A stretch of 17,490 nt of DNA, from the NCBI GenBank assembly GCA_041164825.1, contig JBEAOO010000269.1, positions 1-17,490 of the forward strand, read 5' to 3'. Under the pieces are notes generated by a model. It did not search any database, was not told the DNA's origin, and saw nothing but the letters and a program-made list of their open reading frames with translations. How positions within the stretch are numbered: position 1 is the stretch's first letter; every line of letters starts with the position of its first letter. This DNA is from JBEAOO01 sp041164825 (GTDB lineage: Bacteria > Pseudomonadota > Gammaproteobacteria > Burkholderiales > Burkholderiaceae_C). The position numbers were made by a program, and so were the translations under genes. Shown one piece after another: positions 1 to 7,890 of this stretch.

Positions 1-453
1 GGGCGTCAGCGGCTTGTCGCGCGTGGCCACCGCGAGTTCGTGCGCGACGACGTTGATCAACACCTCGGTGTCGCTGGTGGTGTTGATGTGGCGACGGTCG
101 ATGTCGACCAATTCCTTCTTCAGCGCCAGCGCGTTCGTCAGGTTGCCGTTGTGCACCAGCACGATGCCAAACGGCGCGTTGACATAGAAGGGCTGCGCCT
201 CTTCTTCGCTGTAGGCGTTGCCGGCTGTGGGGTAGCGCACTTGACCCAGGCCCACCGTGCCCGGCAGCGCCCGCATGTTGCGGGTGCGGAAGACGTCGCG
301 CACCATGCCGCGCGCCTTGTGCATGAAGCACTTGGTGCCTTGCATGGTGACGATGCCGGCGGCATCTTGCCCGCGGTGCTGCAGCAGCAGCAGCGAGTCA
401 TAGATCAGCTGATTGGCGGGCGCTTTAGAAATGACCCCAACGATGCCGCACAT
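1..453 (-). CDS. purF: Amidophosphoribosyltransferase, N-terminal part (runs off the left edge)
   Basis: PurF catalyses the first committed step of purine synthesis, making phosphoribosylamine from PRPP and glutamine in the cytosol. The visible 151 codons begin MCGIVGVI, which places the nucleophilic cysteine directly after the initiator Met, as in N-terminal-nucleophile glutamine amidotransferases. Family landmarks follow in order: LLLLQHRGQDAAGI near residues 22-35, a VRYPTAG segment near 75 and LVHNGNLTN near 100. Everything seen is the glutaminase domain; the PRPP-binding phosphoribosyltransferase half lies outside the window. The ATG at 453 is preceded by AAGGA seven bases upstream. The gene follows cvpA by 44 bp on the same strand, the cvpA-purF linkage known from many gammaproteobacteria and betaproteobacteria. 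The frame is intact up to the edge. Identification is firm; only completeness is unknown. Confidence 0.97.
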   Translation of the reverse strand, partial: MCGIVGVISKAPANQLIYDSLLLLQHRGQDAAGIVTMQGTKCFMHKARGMVRDVFRTRNMRALPGTVGLGQVRYPTAGNAYSEEEAQPFYVNAPFGIVLVHNGNLTNALALKKELVDIDRRHINTTSDTEVLINVVAHELAVATRDKPLTP

Positions 454-497
454 GAATCTGTCCTTCGTTCAAACCTGAATCTCACCCACTCGCCCTG

Positions 498-1004
498 TCA
501 GGCTGGCAGATGACGAGAAATGTCCGACGGCAACAAGGGTTCAATTCCTCGCAGCGCGCCACTCAACCACACCACCCCGCGCGACGCTTGCCACGCGGGT
601 GAATTCCGAGCCGGGGTCATGCTCACCACGGTGCACAGCACCAGCAGCAGCAAAACACCCCGCAGCGCGCCAAAACCTGCGCCCAACAGCCGATCGATCA
701 GGCTCAAAGGTGTGGCGCGAATCAACAAGCGCACCAGCCGCGCCAACAGACCCCACACCACCAACGCGGCCACAAAACACAGGGCCAAGGCGGCGGCCAT
801 GTTGAGCGCACTGCCTGCCGTGCCCAGCGGGATGTGCGGCGCAGCGTCAGGCGCCAGCCATTGTGCGGCGACATAGGCCACCAACCATCCCAGCAGGGAC
901 AAGACCTCAAACACCAGACCGCGAATCACGCCCACCACCATCGAGATCACGAGCACGCCCAACAACAGCGCGTCCACCCAGCCGATGTCTTGCACAAGCG
1001 CCAT
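498..1004 (-). CDS. cvpA: CvpA family inner-membrane protein
   Basis: This 168-residue hydrophobic protein matches the CvpA family, first named for a role in colicin V production in E. coli and linked to envelope homeostasis; its molecular activity is not established. Four membrane segments are visible at about residues 10-27, 29-49, 63-90 and 102-126. Between the last two is a conserved-looking stretch, PLSLIDRLLGAGFGALRG, typical of the family. The open frame extends to a TTG at 1013, but the ATG at 1004 starts directly before the usual WVD segment, so I prefer it. No clear Shine-Dalgarno is visible. It lies 13 bp after the SPOR gene and 44 bp before purF, so cotranscription is likely. Family assignment is confident from gene order and topology. 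Confidence 0.93.
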   Translation of the reverse strand: MALVQDIGWVDALLLGVLVISMVVGVIRGLVFEVLSLLGWLVAYVAAQWLAPDAAPHIPLGTAGSALNMAAALALCFVAALVVWGLLARLVRLLIRATPLSLIDRLLGAGFGALRGVLLLLVLCTVVSMTPARNSPAWQASRGVVWLSGALRGIEPLLPSDISRHLPA

Positions 1005-1017
1005 TCGCTGCAAAAAA

Positions 1018-1857
1018 TCAGAGCGTCAGCAGCGACGCGGGCAGGCCGGCCGATTTGGCTTTGGACTGCGCCTTCTCGGCATCACCTCGGGTGCCGAAGG
1101 GCCCCACACGAACGCGAATGCGCGGGCCATCGGGCGTTTGTGCCACCTGGGTGTAGGTTTTCATGCCCAGCCGCTCCACCTTCAAGCGCACCGCATGGGC
1201 GGCTGTGCTGTCGGCAAACGCACCCACCTGGATGACGAAGCGGCCCTTGTCATCGGCGCTGTCTTTGCTGTCTTTGGATTTGTCCTTGGCCGCCAGCTTG
1301 CCTTCCAGCAAGGCCTTGGCACGCGCGGCCTCAGTCGCACCGGGCTTGGCGGCGTCGGCCACCTTGGGGGGAACTGGGTGGGACGCCGCGGGCTTGGCCG
1401 CCGCAGGCTTGGAGGCTGCAGCCACCGCCGGCTTGGGCGCCGGCACCTCGCGGCCCGCGTCTTCTGCGCCTTCGGTGATCACCTGGCCGCCCGATTCTTT
1501 GTCGGGCTTGGCCGCATCGGCTGCGGCCACGTGTGCCGATGATTGGCCCGTCGGCTTGGCGGCGGCGGGCACATCAGCAGCATCCAGCACCACCGCGCCC
1601 GGCGCCTGCGGCAAGCTCAGCGTGGGCCCGCCGTCCTTGCGCGGAATCTCGATCGGAATGTCGATCGGGATCGGCCGCGGCTGGGTTTCAAACAGCAGCG
1701 GGAAGCCGATCACACCCGCGGTCACCAGCACCACCGCGCCAATCAAGCGGCGGCGGGCGCGCACACGCGCCTGCGACACGCTGTCGATGTCCGTCGGCGC
1801 GGCGCCCGCGGCGGGGGCTGCATCGGACTGGCGCTTGAAAAATGACATCAGGCCCAT
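1018..1857 (-). CDS. dedD: SPOR domain-containing cell-division protein (DedD-like)
   Basis: SPOR proteins bind denuded septal peptidoglycan at the division site. This 279-residue protein has the usual bitopic layout. A short cytoplasmic N-terminus with a basic cluster (RVRARRRL) leads into one membrane segment at about residues 39-56. A long Ala/Pro/Lys-rich periplasmic linker spans about 60-200, and a C-terminal SPOR domain covers about 205-279, containing RFVIQVGAFAD and RIRVRVGPFGTRGDAEKA. The position between folC and cvpA is where dedD sits in E. coli, which supports the symbol; an FtsN-like role cannot be excluded. Two in-frame ATGs are possible, at 1857 (MGLMSFF) and 1848 (MSFF); neither has a convincing ribosome site. 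The linker is low-complexity and probably disordered. Confidence 0.9.
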   Translation of the reverse strand: MGLMSFFKRQSDAAPAAGAAPTDIDSVSQARVRARRRLIGAVVLVTAGVIGFPLLFETQPRPIPIDIPIEIPRKDGGPTLSLPQAPGAVVLDAADVPAAAKPTGQSSAHVAAADAAKPDKESGGQVITEGAEDAGREVPAPKPAVAAASKPAAAKPAASHPVPPKVADAAKPGATEAARAKALLEGKLAAKDKSKDSKDSADDKGRFVIQVGAFADSTAAHAVRLKVERLGMKTYTQVAQTPDGPRIRVRVGPFGTRGDAEKAQSKAKSAGLPASLLTL

Positions 1858-1931
1858 GGGGTCACGGATTGGGGGTTGGTGGCATGGGCGGCCTGCGCCG
1901 GGAACGGTGCCGAGCGCGGCGCGAGAGGCCT

Positions 1932-3296
1932 TCAGCCGAGGTGTTTGGCACTCAAACGGGGTACGCCGTCTTTGAGCACCCCACCCACGGTGAAGAAGGA
2001 ACCAAAGACCACGATTCTATCAGCCGGGTCTGCGCCGTTCAGGGCAGACCCCAATGCGGCGAGCGGGTCGGCGTGGCAGGAAACGCTCACCGGGCCCGGG
2101 CCCTTCAAGGCCAATTCGGTCCACAAGTCGCTGAGTTGCTGCGCCGTGGCTGCACGCGGCGTGGGCAGACTGGTGAAGTGCCAGCTGTCGGCCATTGGCG
2201 CCATCTTGCGCAGCACGGCGGCCAGGTCTTTGTCGACCATGGCGCCAAACACGATGTGGGTGCGCGGGTGAAACCCCATTTGGTCGAGGTTTTGCACCAG
2301 CGTGGCCACCGCGTGCGGGTTGTGCGCCACATCGAGCACCAGCGTCGGTTGGCCTGGCACGATCTGGAAGCGGCCCGGCAACTCGACCGTGGCCAGCCCG
2401 CTGCGCACGGCTTGCGCGGTGATGGGCAGGCGATCGCGCAGGGCTTCAAACGCAGCCAGCACGCCCGAGGCGTTGAGCAGTTGGTTGGCGCCGCGCAGCG
2501 CGGGGTAGGCGAGCGCGTTGAAGCGCTTGCCGCGGCCGGCCCAGCCCCACTGCTGGCGGTCGCCGCTAAAGTTGTAGTCACGGCCCAGGCGCCACAAATC
2601 GGCACCGACGCGGGCGGCCTCATCGTCGATGCTTTGTGGCGGCATCGGGTCGCTGACGATCACCGGCTTGCCGGCGCGCATGATGCCGGCCTTCTCACGG
2701 CCAATCGCCTCGCGGGTGTCGCCCAGGTACTCGGTGTGGTCGATGTCGATGCTGGTGATGATGGCGCAATCGGCCTCCAGCGCGTTGACCGCGTCCAGGC
2801 GGCCGCCCAGGCCCACTTCCAAAATCACCAGGTCCAGCTCGGTCTGCGACAACAATCGCGCGATCGCCAGCGTGGTGAATTCAAAGTACGTCAGCGTCAG
2901 GCCGAGCGTCACGCGCGCGGCTTCCACGGCCTCAAAGTGCGGCAGCAGCGCCGAGGCGTCGACCATGCTGCCGTTGACGCGGCAGCGCTCCTCAAAGTGC
3001 ACCAGGTGCGGCTTGGCATACAAGCCCACGCGGTAACCCGCGCGCAGGGCGATGGCCTCCATCAGCGCGCAGGTGGAGCCCTTGCCATTGGTGCCGGCCA
3101 CCATCACCACCGGCACGCTGAAGCGCAGGCCGAGCTGAGCCACCACCGCTCGCGTGCGGTCCAGCGTCATGTCAATCTCGCTCGGGTGCAGGCGCTCGCA
3201 GCGGGCCAGCCACTCGGGCAAAGAGGCGGGCAAAGTGGCATGCAAAGAATCGGCCAAAGCGGTCAACGGATCGGCAGCGTTCAGGGTATCGGCCAT
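1932..3296 (-). CDS. folC: Bifunctional dihydrofolate synthase / folylpolyglutamate synthase
   Basis: FolC is a Mur-ligase-like ATP-dependent enzyme that adds glutamate to dihydropteroate, and further glutamates to reduced folates, in the cytosol. The 454-residue length fits the family. The ATP-binding P-loop GTNGKGST is at residues 68-75. The signature EVGLGGRLDAVN is at 160-171, followed by ITSIDIDHTEYLG, which carries the conserved His. DVAHNPHA in the C-terminal domain is the usual Mur-ligase-type DxAHNP motif. The substrate-side segment reads YAKPHLVHFEERCRVNG; many FolC proteins have a T/S-S-PHL version, a mild variation. The ATG at 3296 is the first codon of the frame, and no strong ribosome site is seen. 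The gene is separated from accD by a terminator-like hairpin, and the SPOR gene follows after 74 bp. Confidence 0.96.
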   Translation of the reverse strand: MADTLNAADPLTALADSLHATLPASLPEWLARCERLHPSEIDMTLDRTRAVVAQLGLRFSVPVVMVAGTNGKGSTCALMEAIALRAGYRVGLYAKPHLVHFEERCRVNGSMVDASALLPHFEAVEAARVTLGLTLTYFEFTTLAIARLLSQTELDLVILEVGLGGRLDAVNALEADCAIITSIDIDHTEYLGDTREAIGREKAGIMRAGKPVIVSDPMPPQSIDDEAARVGADLWRLGRDYNFSGDRQQWGWAGRGKRFNALAYPALRGANQLLNASGVLAAFEALRDRLPITAQAVRSGLATVELPGRFQIVPGQPTLVLDVAHNPHAVATLVQNLDQMGFHPRTHIVFGAMVDKDLAAVLRKMAPMADSWHFTSLPTPRAATAQQLSDLWTELALKGPGPVSVSCHADPLAALGSALNGADPADRIVVFGSFFTVGGVLKDGVPRLSAKHLG

Positions 3297-3330
3297 GGTG
3301 GAGCGGGCACGTCAAAAGGGAGAATGAAAA

Positions 3331-3352
3331 CGGGGCGGCCAACGCCGCCCCG
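3331..3352 (-). terminator. Intrinsic terminator-like hairpin after accD
   Basis: A perfect 9-bp stem (CGGGGCGGC at 3331-3339 with GCCGCCCCG at 3344-3352) encloses a four-base loop. Read on the minus strand, the stem is followed by GTTTTC and more T-rich sequence. It sits in the 79-bp gap between the accD stop and the folC start, so it may end or attenuate the trpFBA-accD transcript. The T-tract is short, so read-through into folC is possible. No experimental evidence is available here. Confidence 0.6.
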
Positions 3353-3375
3353 CCTGGGCTGTAGAGAGGGACCGG

Positions 3376-4248
3376 TCAGGCGACCGCGTCGGCGCTCTGG
3401 CGCTGCAACATGGCCATCAGGTGCGCAATGCGCATGCGCAACTCGCGGCGGTCGCAAATCATGTCGACGGCACCGGTTTGCACCAAAAACTCAGCACGCT
3501 GAAAACCCTCGGGCAGCTTTTCGCGCACGGTGTTTTCGATCACGCGCGGGCCGGCAAAACCGATCAACGCCTTGGGCTCGGCAATCACCACATCGCCCAC
3601 AAAGGCGAAGCTCGCCGACACACCACCCATGGTCGGGTCGGTCAGCACGCTGATGTAGGGCAGTTTGGCTTTGGCCAGACGGGTCAGCGAGGCGTTGGTC
3701 TTGGCCATTTGCATCAGGCTGAGCAGGCCTTCTTGCATGCGCGCGCCACCGGTGGCGGCGAAGCTGATGAAGGGCGTTTTTTGCTCGACCGCGGCTTCCA
3801 CGCCGCGCACGAAGCGCTCACCCACCACCGAGCCCATGGAGCCGCCCATGAAGTCGAACTCGAAACACGCCGCCACCACCGGGATGCTGTGGATGGCGCC
3901 ACCCATGACCACCAGCGCGTCGGTTTCGCCCGTGGATTCGAGCGCCTGCTTGAGCCGCTCGGGGTACTTCTTGCTGTCCTTGAACTTCAGTGCATCGACC
4001 GGCAGCACCTCTTGGCCGATCTCGTAGCGGCCTTCGGCATCGAGGAAGGCGTCCAGTCGCGCGCGCGCCGCGATGCGGTGGTGGTGGCTGCACTTGGGGC
4101 AGACGTTGACGTTCTCTTCGAGGTCGGTCTTGTAGAGCACCGTCTCGCAGGAGGGGCATTTGATCCACAGGCCTTCGGGCACCGTGCGGCGCTCGGCGGG
4201 GTCGGTCTGCTGAATCTTGGGCGGCAGCAGTTTTTCGAGCCAACTCAT
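3376..4248 (-). CDS. accD: Acetyl-CoA carboxylase carboxyltransferase subunit beta
   Basis: AccD pairs with AccA to transfer the carboxyl group from biotin to acetyl-CoA, giving malonyl-CoA for fatty-acid synthesis. The 290-residue protein begins MSWLEKLLPPKI. Its N-terminal zinc ribbon has Cys31, Cys34, Cys50 and Cys53 (CPSC and CPKC pairs). The crotonase-like carboxyltransferase core follows, with GGSMGSVVGERFVRG, SFAATGGARMQEG and DPTMGGVSASFA as visible landmarks. The open frame reaches 4320, but the ATG at 4248 is the right start: the sequence from there is family-like, and an AAAGGA ribosome site lies eight bases upstream. That site overlaps the trpA stop codon, 13 bp from the accD start, so the two genes are probably translationally coupled. 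The trpA-accD junction is common in proteobacteria. Confidence 0.97.
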   Translation of the reverse strand: MSWLEKLLPPKIQQTDPAERRTVPEGLWIKCPSCETVLYKTDLEENVNVCPKCSHHHRIAARARLDAFLDAEGRYEIGQEVLPVDALKFKDSKKYPERLKQALESTGETDALVVMGGAIHSIPVVAACFEFDFMGGSMGSVVGERFVRGVEAAVEQKTPFISFAATGGARMQEGLLSLMQMAKTNASLTRLAKAKLPYISVLTDPTMGGVSASFAFVGDVVIAEPKALIGFAGPRVIENTVREKLPEGFQRAEFLVQTGAVDMICDRRELRMRIAHLMAMLQRQSADAVA

Positions 4249-4261
4249 GGTCTGGGTCCTT

Positions 4262-5059
4262 TCAGGAATCGAGGGCAGCGCGGATGTCGGCAATGAAGCG
4301 GCCCGCGGCAAGCGCCACATTGTCGCGCGATTGGGTCTCCAGCAACTGCACCAGGGCCGACCCGATCACCACCGCATCCGACACGTCGGCCACGGCGCGC
4401 GCCGTGGCGGCGTCGCGGATGCCGAAACCCACGCCCACTGGCACGCTCACATGCGCCTTGATGCGCGGCACCATGGCGGCCACGGCGGCGGTATCGAGGT
4501 GGCCGGCGCCGGTCACGCCCTTGAGCGACACGTAGTACACATAACCGGTGGCAATGCGGCCGACGTGCTGCATGCGCTGCTCGGTGGAGGTGGGCGCGAG
4601 CAAGAAGATCGGGTCCATGCCGTGGGCGCGCAGCACCGCGGCGAACTCTTCGCACTCTTCCGGCGGGTAATCCACGATCAGCACGCCGTCCACGCCCGCA
4701 TCTTTGGCATCGGCCACAAAGCGCTCGACGCCGTAGCGCTCGACCGGGTTGGCGTAGCCCATCAGCACCACGGGCGTGCTTTGGTTCTTCTCACGGAACG
4801 TGCGCACCGCGCCCAGCACCTGCGGCATGCCAATGTGCTTGAGCAGCGCGCGCTCGGCGGCTTTGGCGATCACCGGGCCGTCAGCCATCGGGTCAGAAAA
4901 CGGCACCCCCAGCTCGATCACGTCAGCACCCGCCTCGGCCATCGCCAGCATGATCTCTGGCGTGGCATCGGCAAACGGGTCACCGGCGGTGACAAAAGGA
5001 ATCAGCGCCTTGCGGCCTTGCGCTTGCAGCGCGGCAAAGGTGGCGGCGATGCGGCTCAT
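4262..5059 (-). CDS. trpA: Tryptophan synthase alpha chain
   Basis: TrpA cleaves indole-3-glycerol phosphate to indole and glyceraldehyde 3-phosphate in the alpha2beta2 tryptophan synthase complex. The protein is 265 residues, normal for the family. Catalytic residues fall at the same numbers as in the well-studied Salmonella enzyme: Glu49 in DVIELGVPFSDP and Asp60 in PMADGP. Phosphate-binding glycine stretches (VGVGFGI and VVIGSALV) lie near the C-terminus. The open frame extends to 5119, but the ATG at 5059 overlaps the trpB stop as ATGA, gives the typical N-terminus MSRIAATF and is clearly the start. The overlap indicates translational coupling, fitting the equimolar need for both chains. 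accD follows 13 bp downstream. Confidence 0.98.
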   Translation of the reverse strand: MSRIAATFAALQAQGRKALIPFVTAGDPFADATPEIMLAMAEAGADVIELGVPFSDPMADGPVIAKAAERALLKHIGMPQVLGAVRTFREKNQSTPVVLMGYANPVERYGVERFVADAKDAGVDGVLIVDYPPEECEEFAAVLRAHGMDPIFLLAPTSTEQRMQHVGRIATGYVYYVSLKGVTGAGHLDTAAVAAMVPRIKAHVSVPVGVGFGIRDAATARAVADVSDAVVIGSALVQLLETQSRDNVALAAGRFIADIRAALDS

Positions 5060-6327
5060 TTCGGGCCCTTCATGGCTTGCGTGGTTGGGCTGTCGCCCTT
5101 GACCGACTGGCCGCGGCACGAGGGCCGGCAGAAGAAGTCGGCACCCGACAAATCAGCCACCGTGCCGATGTCTTTGTCGCCCCGGCCCGAGAGGTTGACC
5201 AGCAACTGTTGATCGGGGCGCATGGTGGCGGCCAGCTTCATGGCATAGGCCACCGCATGGCTCGATTCGAGCGCCGGGATGATGCCTTCGGTGCGGCACA
5301 GGTAGTGGAAGGCCTTGAGCGCTTCTTCATCGGTGATGCCAACGTATTCGGCGCGGCCGATGTCTTTCAAGTACGCATGCTCCGGGCCCACGCCGGGGTA
5401 GTCGAGGCCGGCCGAGACCGAGTGCGTCTCGGTGATCTGGCCGTTCTCGTCTTGCAGCACATAGGTGCGGTTGCCGTGCAGCACACCGGGCAGGCCGCGC
5501 TGCAGCGAGGCGGAATGTTTGCCGGTGTCCATGCCCTCACCCGCCGCCTCGACGCCGATCAGGCGCGTGCCAGGGTGGTCGATGTAGGGGTAGAAAATGC
5601 CCATGGCATTGCTGCCGCCGCCCACGCAGGCGATCACGGCATCGGGCTGACGGCCGGTCATCTGTGGCATCTGCACCAGGCACTCGTCGCCGATCACGCG
5701 TTGGAAGTCGCGCACCATCGCCGGGTACGGGTGCGGGCCGGCCACGGTGCCAATGATGTAGAAGGTGCTCTCGACGTTGGTGACCCAGTCGCGCAGCGCT
5801 TCGTTGAGCGCGTCTTTGAGCGTTTTGCTGCCGCTCTCCACCGGCACCACGGTGGCGCCCAGCAGGTGCATGCGATACACATTGGGGCTTTGACGCTTCA
5901 CGTCTTCGCTGCCCATGTAGACGATGCACTCCATGCCGTAGCGCGCACAAATGGTGGCGGTGGCCACGCCGTGCTGCCCGGCGCCAGTCTCGGCAATGAT
6001 GCGCTTTTTGCCCATGCGGCGGGCCAACAAGGCTTGGCCGATGGTGTTGTTGACCTTGTGCGCGCCGGTGTGGTTCAAGTCCTCGCGCTTCAAAAAAATC
6101 TGCGCGCCACCCATCTCGCGGCTCATTCGCGCGGCGTGGTAAATCGGGCTCGGGCGGCCCACAAAGTGGGCCAGCTCGCTGCGGTACTCGGCATCAAACG
6201 CCGGGTCGGCGAGCGCCTCGGCATAGGCCGCTTTCAACTCTTCCAGCGCGTGGATCAGGGTCTCGGCCACAAAAGTGCCGCCGTACGGGCCGAAATGCCC
6301 GCGGGCATCGGGTTGGTTGTAGCTCAT
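5056..6327 (-). CDS. trpB: Tryptophan synthase beta chain
   Basis: TrpB is the PLP enzyme that condenses indole with L-serine to give tryptophan. The 423-residue product starts MSYNQPDARGHFGPYGG. The motif REDLNHTGAHKVNN carries the PLP-binding lysine at about residue 91, and VGGGSNAMG is the glycine loop that holds the cofactor phosphate. ETGAGQHGVA and LSGRGDKD are further family signatures. The start is taken at 6327 rather than the frame limit of 6420 because the sequence becomes family-like there and AGAAG lies eight bases upstream. After GDKDIGTVADL there is a tail of roughly 30 residues with a C-R-P-S-C pair. It is longer than the end of the enteric enzyme and overlaps the trpA start. 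trpF ends 19 bp upstream. Confidence 0.98.
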   Translation of the reverse strand: MSYNQPDARGHFGPYGGTFVAETLIHALEELKAAYAEALADPAFDAEYRSELAHFVGRPSPIYHAARMSREMGGAQIFLKREDLNHTGAHKVNNTIGQALLARRMGKKRIIAETGAGQHGVATATICARYGMECIVYMGSEDVKRQSPNVYRMHLLGATVVPVESGSKTLKDALNEALRDWVTNVESTFYIIGTVAGPHPYPAMVRDFQRVIGDECLVQMPQMTGRQPDAVIACVGGGSNAMGIFYPYIDHPGTRLIGVEAAGEGMDTGKHSASLQRGLPGVLHGNRTYVLQDENGQITETHSVSAGLDYPGVGPEHAYLKDIGRAEYVGITDEEALKAFHYLCRTEGIIPALESSHAVAYAMKLAATMRPDQQLLVNLSGRGDKDIGTVADLSGADFFCRPSCRGQSVKGDSPTTQAMKGPK

Positions 6328-6346
6328 GGGGGTGCTTCTTTCAGAA

Positions 6347-6994
6347 TCAGGTTTCGTGGCTGACGGCGCGGGCATCGGCCTCACGCACCGCGTCGCAGAA
6401 CCGGTGGATGGCCGCGGCATCTTTGATGCCCTTGGCCACTTCCACGCCGGAACTCACATCAACGGCCCAGGGCCGCACCTGCAGGATGCCGCTGATCACA
6501 TTTGCGGCATGCAACCCACCAGACAAAACGAGCGGACGGGGCACGTCCCGCGGAATGAGCGACCAATCGAAGACCTTTCCACCGCCGCCGTAACCCTCGA
6601 CGTGCGCGTCGAGCAGCACGGCCGCTGCATCAGAAAACTGGGATGCAAAGTTTAACAAATCGAAGCCTTCGCCCATGCGGGCTGCGCGCAGGTAGGCACG
6701 ACCGGCAGCGGCGCACTGTGCAGGCGACTCATCGCCGTGAAACTGCAGCAGCGCATGGGGAATGGCCTGCACGGTCTCGGCCAACAGCTCGTCGCTGGCG
6801 TTGACGAACAGCACCACAGGCGTCACAAACGGCGGCAGGCGGCACGCCAGCTCGGCCGCACGCGCCACGCTCACCGCCCGCGGGCTGCGCTCGTAGAGCA
6901 CGAAGCCAATGGCATCGGCGCCCGCTTCCACGGCCACGTCCACATCGGCCTCGCGGGTCAGTCCACAGATTTTGATGCGGGTGCGTTGGGTCAT
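6347..6994 (-). CDS. trpF: Phosphoribosylanthranilate isomerase
   Basis: TrpF carries out the Amadori rearrangement of phosphoribosylanthranilate in tryptophan synthesis, on a single TIM-barrel domain. The 215-residue protein starts MTQRTRIKICGLTR. Cys10 in KICGLT is the general base, and Asp129 in VLLDAHVEG is the expected general acid. QFHGDE near residue 84, LSGGLHAANV near 157 and VDVSSGVE near 178 form the remaining substrate and phosphate loops. A TTG five codons upstream (7009) is an alternative start; the ATG at 6994 fits the family better, although no strong ribosome site is visible. The gene heads the trpF-trpB-trpA-accD block, 62 bp after truA. The trpE, trpG, trpD and trpC functions must be encoded elsewhere, as is usual when trp genes are split. 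Confidence 0.96.
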   Translation of the reverse strand: MTQRTRIKICGLTREADVDVAVEAGADAIGFVLYERSPRAVSVARAAELACRLPPFVTPVVLFVNASDELLAETVQAIPHALLQFHGDESPAQCAAAGRAYLRAARMGEGFDLLNFASQFSDAAAVLLDAHVEGYGGGGKVFDWSLIPRDVPRPLVLSGGLHAANVISGILQVRPWAVDVSSGVEVAKGIKDAAAIHRFCDAVREADARAVSHET

Positions 6995-7056
6995 CAGTGG
7001 GGGGAGCAAAAAGGTGGGTTGACGGCTGTGGCGCGGCCATCACTGGCGCAGCCGGC

Positions 7057-7845
7057 TCAGGACGGCAACCAGTCCATCGCCGGCGTGTGCTCCGGCAGGC
7101 CATGCAGCGCATCGTAGTACGGGCCCACGAAGTACAGGCCGTCGGGCGAAAACGTGGGCGCCGCGACAGCACGATCGCGACTGGCCAGCACCTCGGCCAA
7201 CCACTCGGGCGGCTGGGTGCCCTGCCCCACCGCAATCAGGCAACCCATCAGGTTGCGCACCATGTGGTGCAAAAAAGCACTGGCGTCAAAATCAAACCGC
7301 CAGTACGCGCCGCGTTGGCGGATGGTGATGGCGCGCAGTGTCTTGACCGGTGACTTGGCCTGACAGGCCGCCGCCCGGAAGGCGCTGAAATCGTGCTCAC
7401 CGAGCAGCGGCAACACAGCGGCCCGCATGCGTGCCAGATCAAGCGGGCGAAACACCCAGCCCACCTGGTCGCTGTCGAGCGAGGGGCGCACCACCGATTC
7501 ACGCAGCACATAGCTGTAGCGGCGGCCGCGGGCCAAGAAACGGGCGTGAAACTCATCGGCCACGGGCTGGCACCATTCGATGGCGATGTCAGAGGGCAGG
7601 AAGCGGTTGGTGCCGCGCACCCAGGAGAACACACGGCGGTCGAGCGCGGTGTCGAGGTGCACCACTTGGTTGAAGCCGTGCACGCCGGTATCGGTGCGGC
7701 CCGCACAGGCTGTCGTCACCCGGTGGTCAGCAAAGGCAGAGAGGGCCGACTCCAGTTGGTCTTGCACGGTCTGGCCGCCCGGCTGGCTTTGCCAACCCAG
7801 GTAGCGGGTGCCGCGGTAGGACACCCCCAGGGCCAACCTCACCAC
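7057..7845 (-). CDS. truA: tRNA pseudouridine(38-40) synthase
   Basis: TruA converts uridines 38, 39 and 40 of the tRNA anticodon arm to pseudouridine. The 262-residue protein has the family core: SYRGTRYLGWQSQP near the N-terminus, then AGRTDTGVHG with the catalytic Asp52, then FHARFLARGRRYSYVL. The C-terminal FLHHMVRNLMG segment is also characteristic. The start is a GTG at 7845, directly followed by another GTG. No ATG, and no other start codon, lies between the fimV stop (45 bp upstream and in the same frame) and the conserved N-terminal motif, so a GTG start is required. The order fimV-truA-trpF is the same as in pseudomonads. Cotranscription with fimV is likely. Confidence 0.97.
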   Translation of the reverse strand: MVRLALGVSYRGTRYLGWQSQPGGQTVQDQLESALSAFADHRVTTACAGRTDTGVHGFNQVVHLDTALDRRVFSWVRGTNRFLPSDIAIEWCQPVADEFHARFLARGRRYSYVLRESVVRPSLDSDQVGWVFRPLDLARMRAAVLPLLGEHDFSAFRAAACQAKSPVKTLRAITIRQRGAYWRFDFDASAFLHHMVRNLMGCLIAVGQGTQPPEWLAEVLASRDRAVAAPTFSPDGLYFVGPYYDALHGLPEHTPAMDWLPS

Positions 7846-7890
7846 GGGCGAGCCCCGGCCAGACGCATCAAGCGGGCTGGCGCACGGCGC

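Noticed and set aside
1842..3653. 603-codon plus-strand open frame opposite folC
   Set aside because: It lies antisense to folC, whose conserved motifs are unmistakable, and its His/Gln/Arg/Ala-rich product is a typical GC-rich shadow with no domain.
5077..6363. 428-codon plus-strand open frame opposite trpB
   Set aside because: It mirrors trpB in the complementary codon phase, has no recognisable motif and no ribosome site, and ends within the trpB leader.
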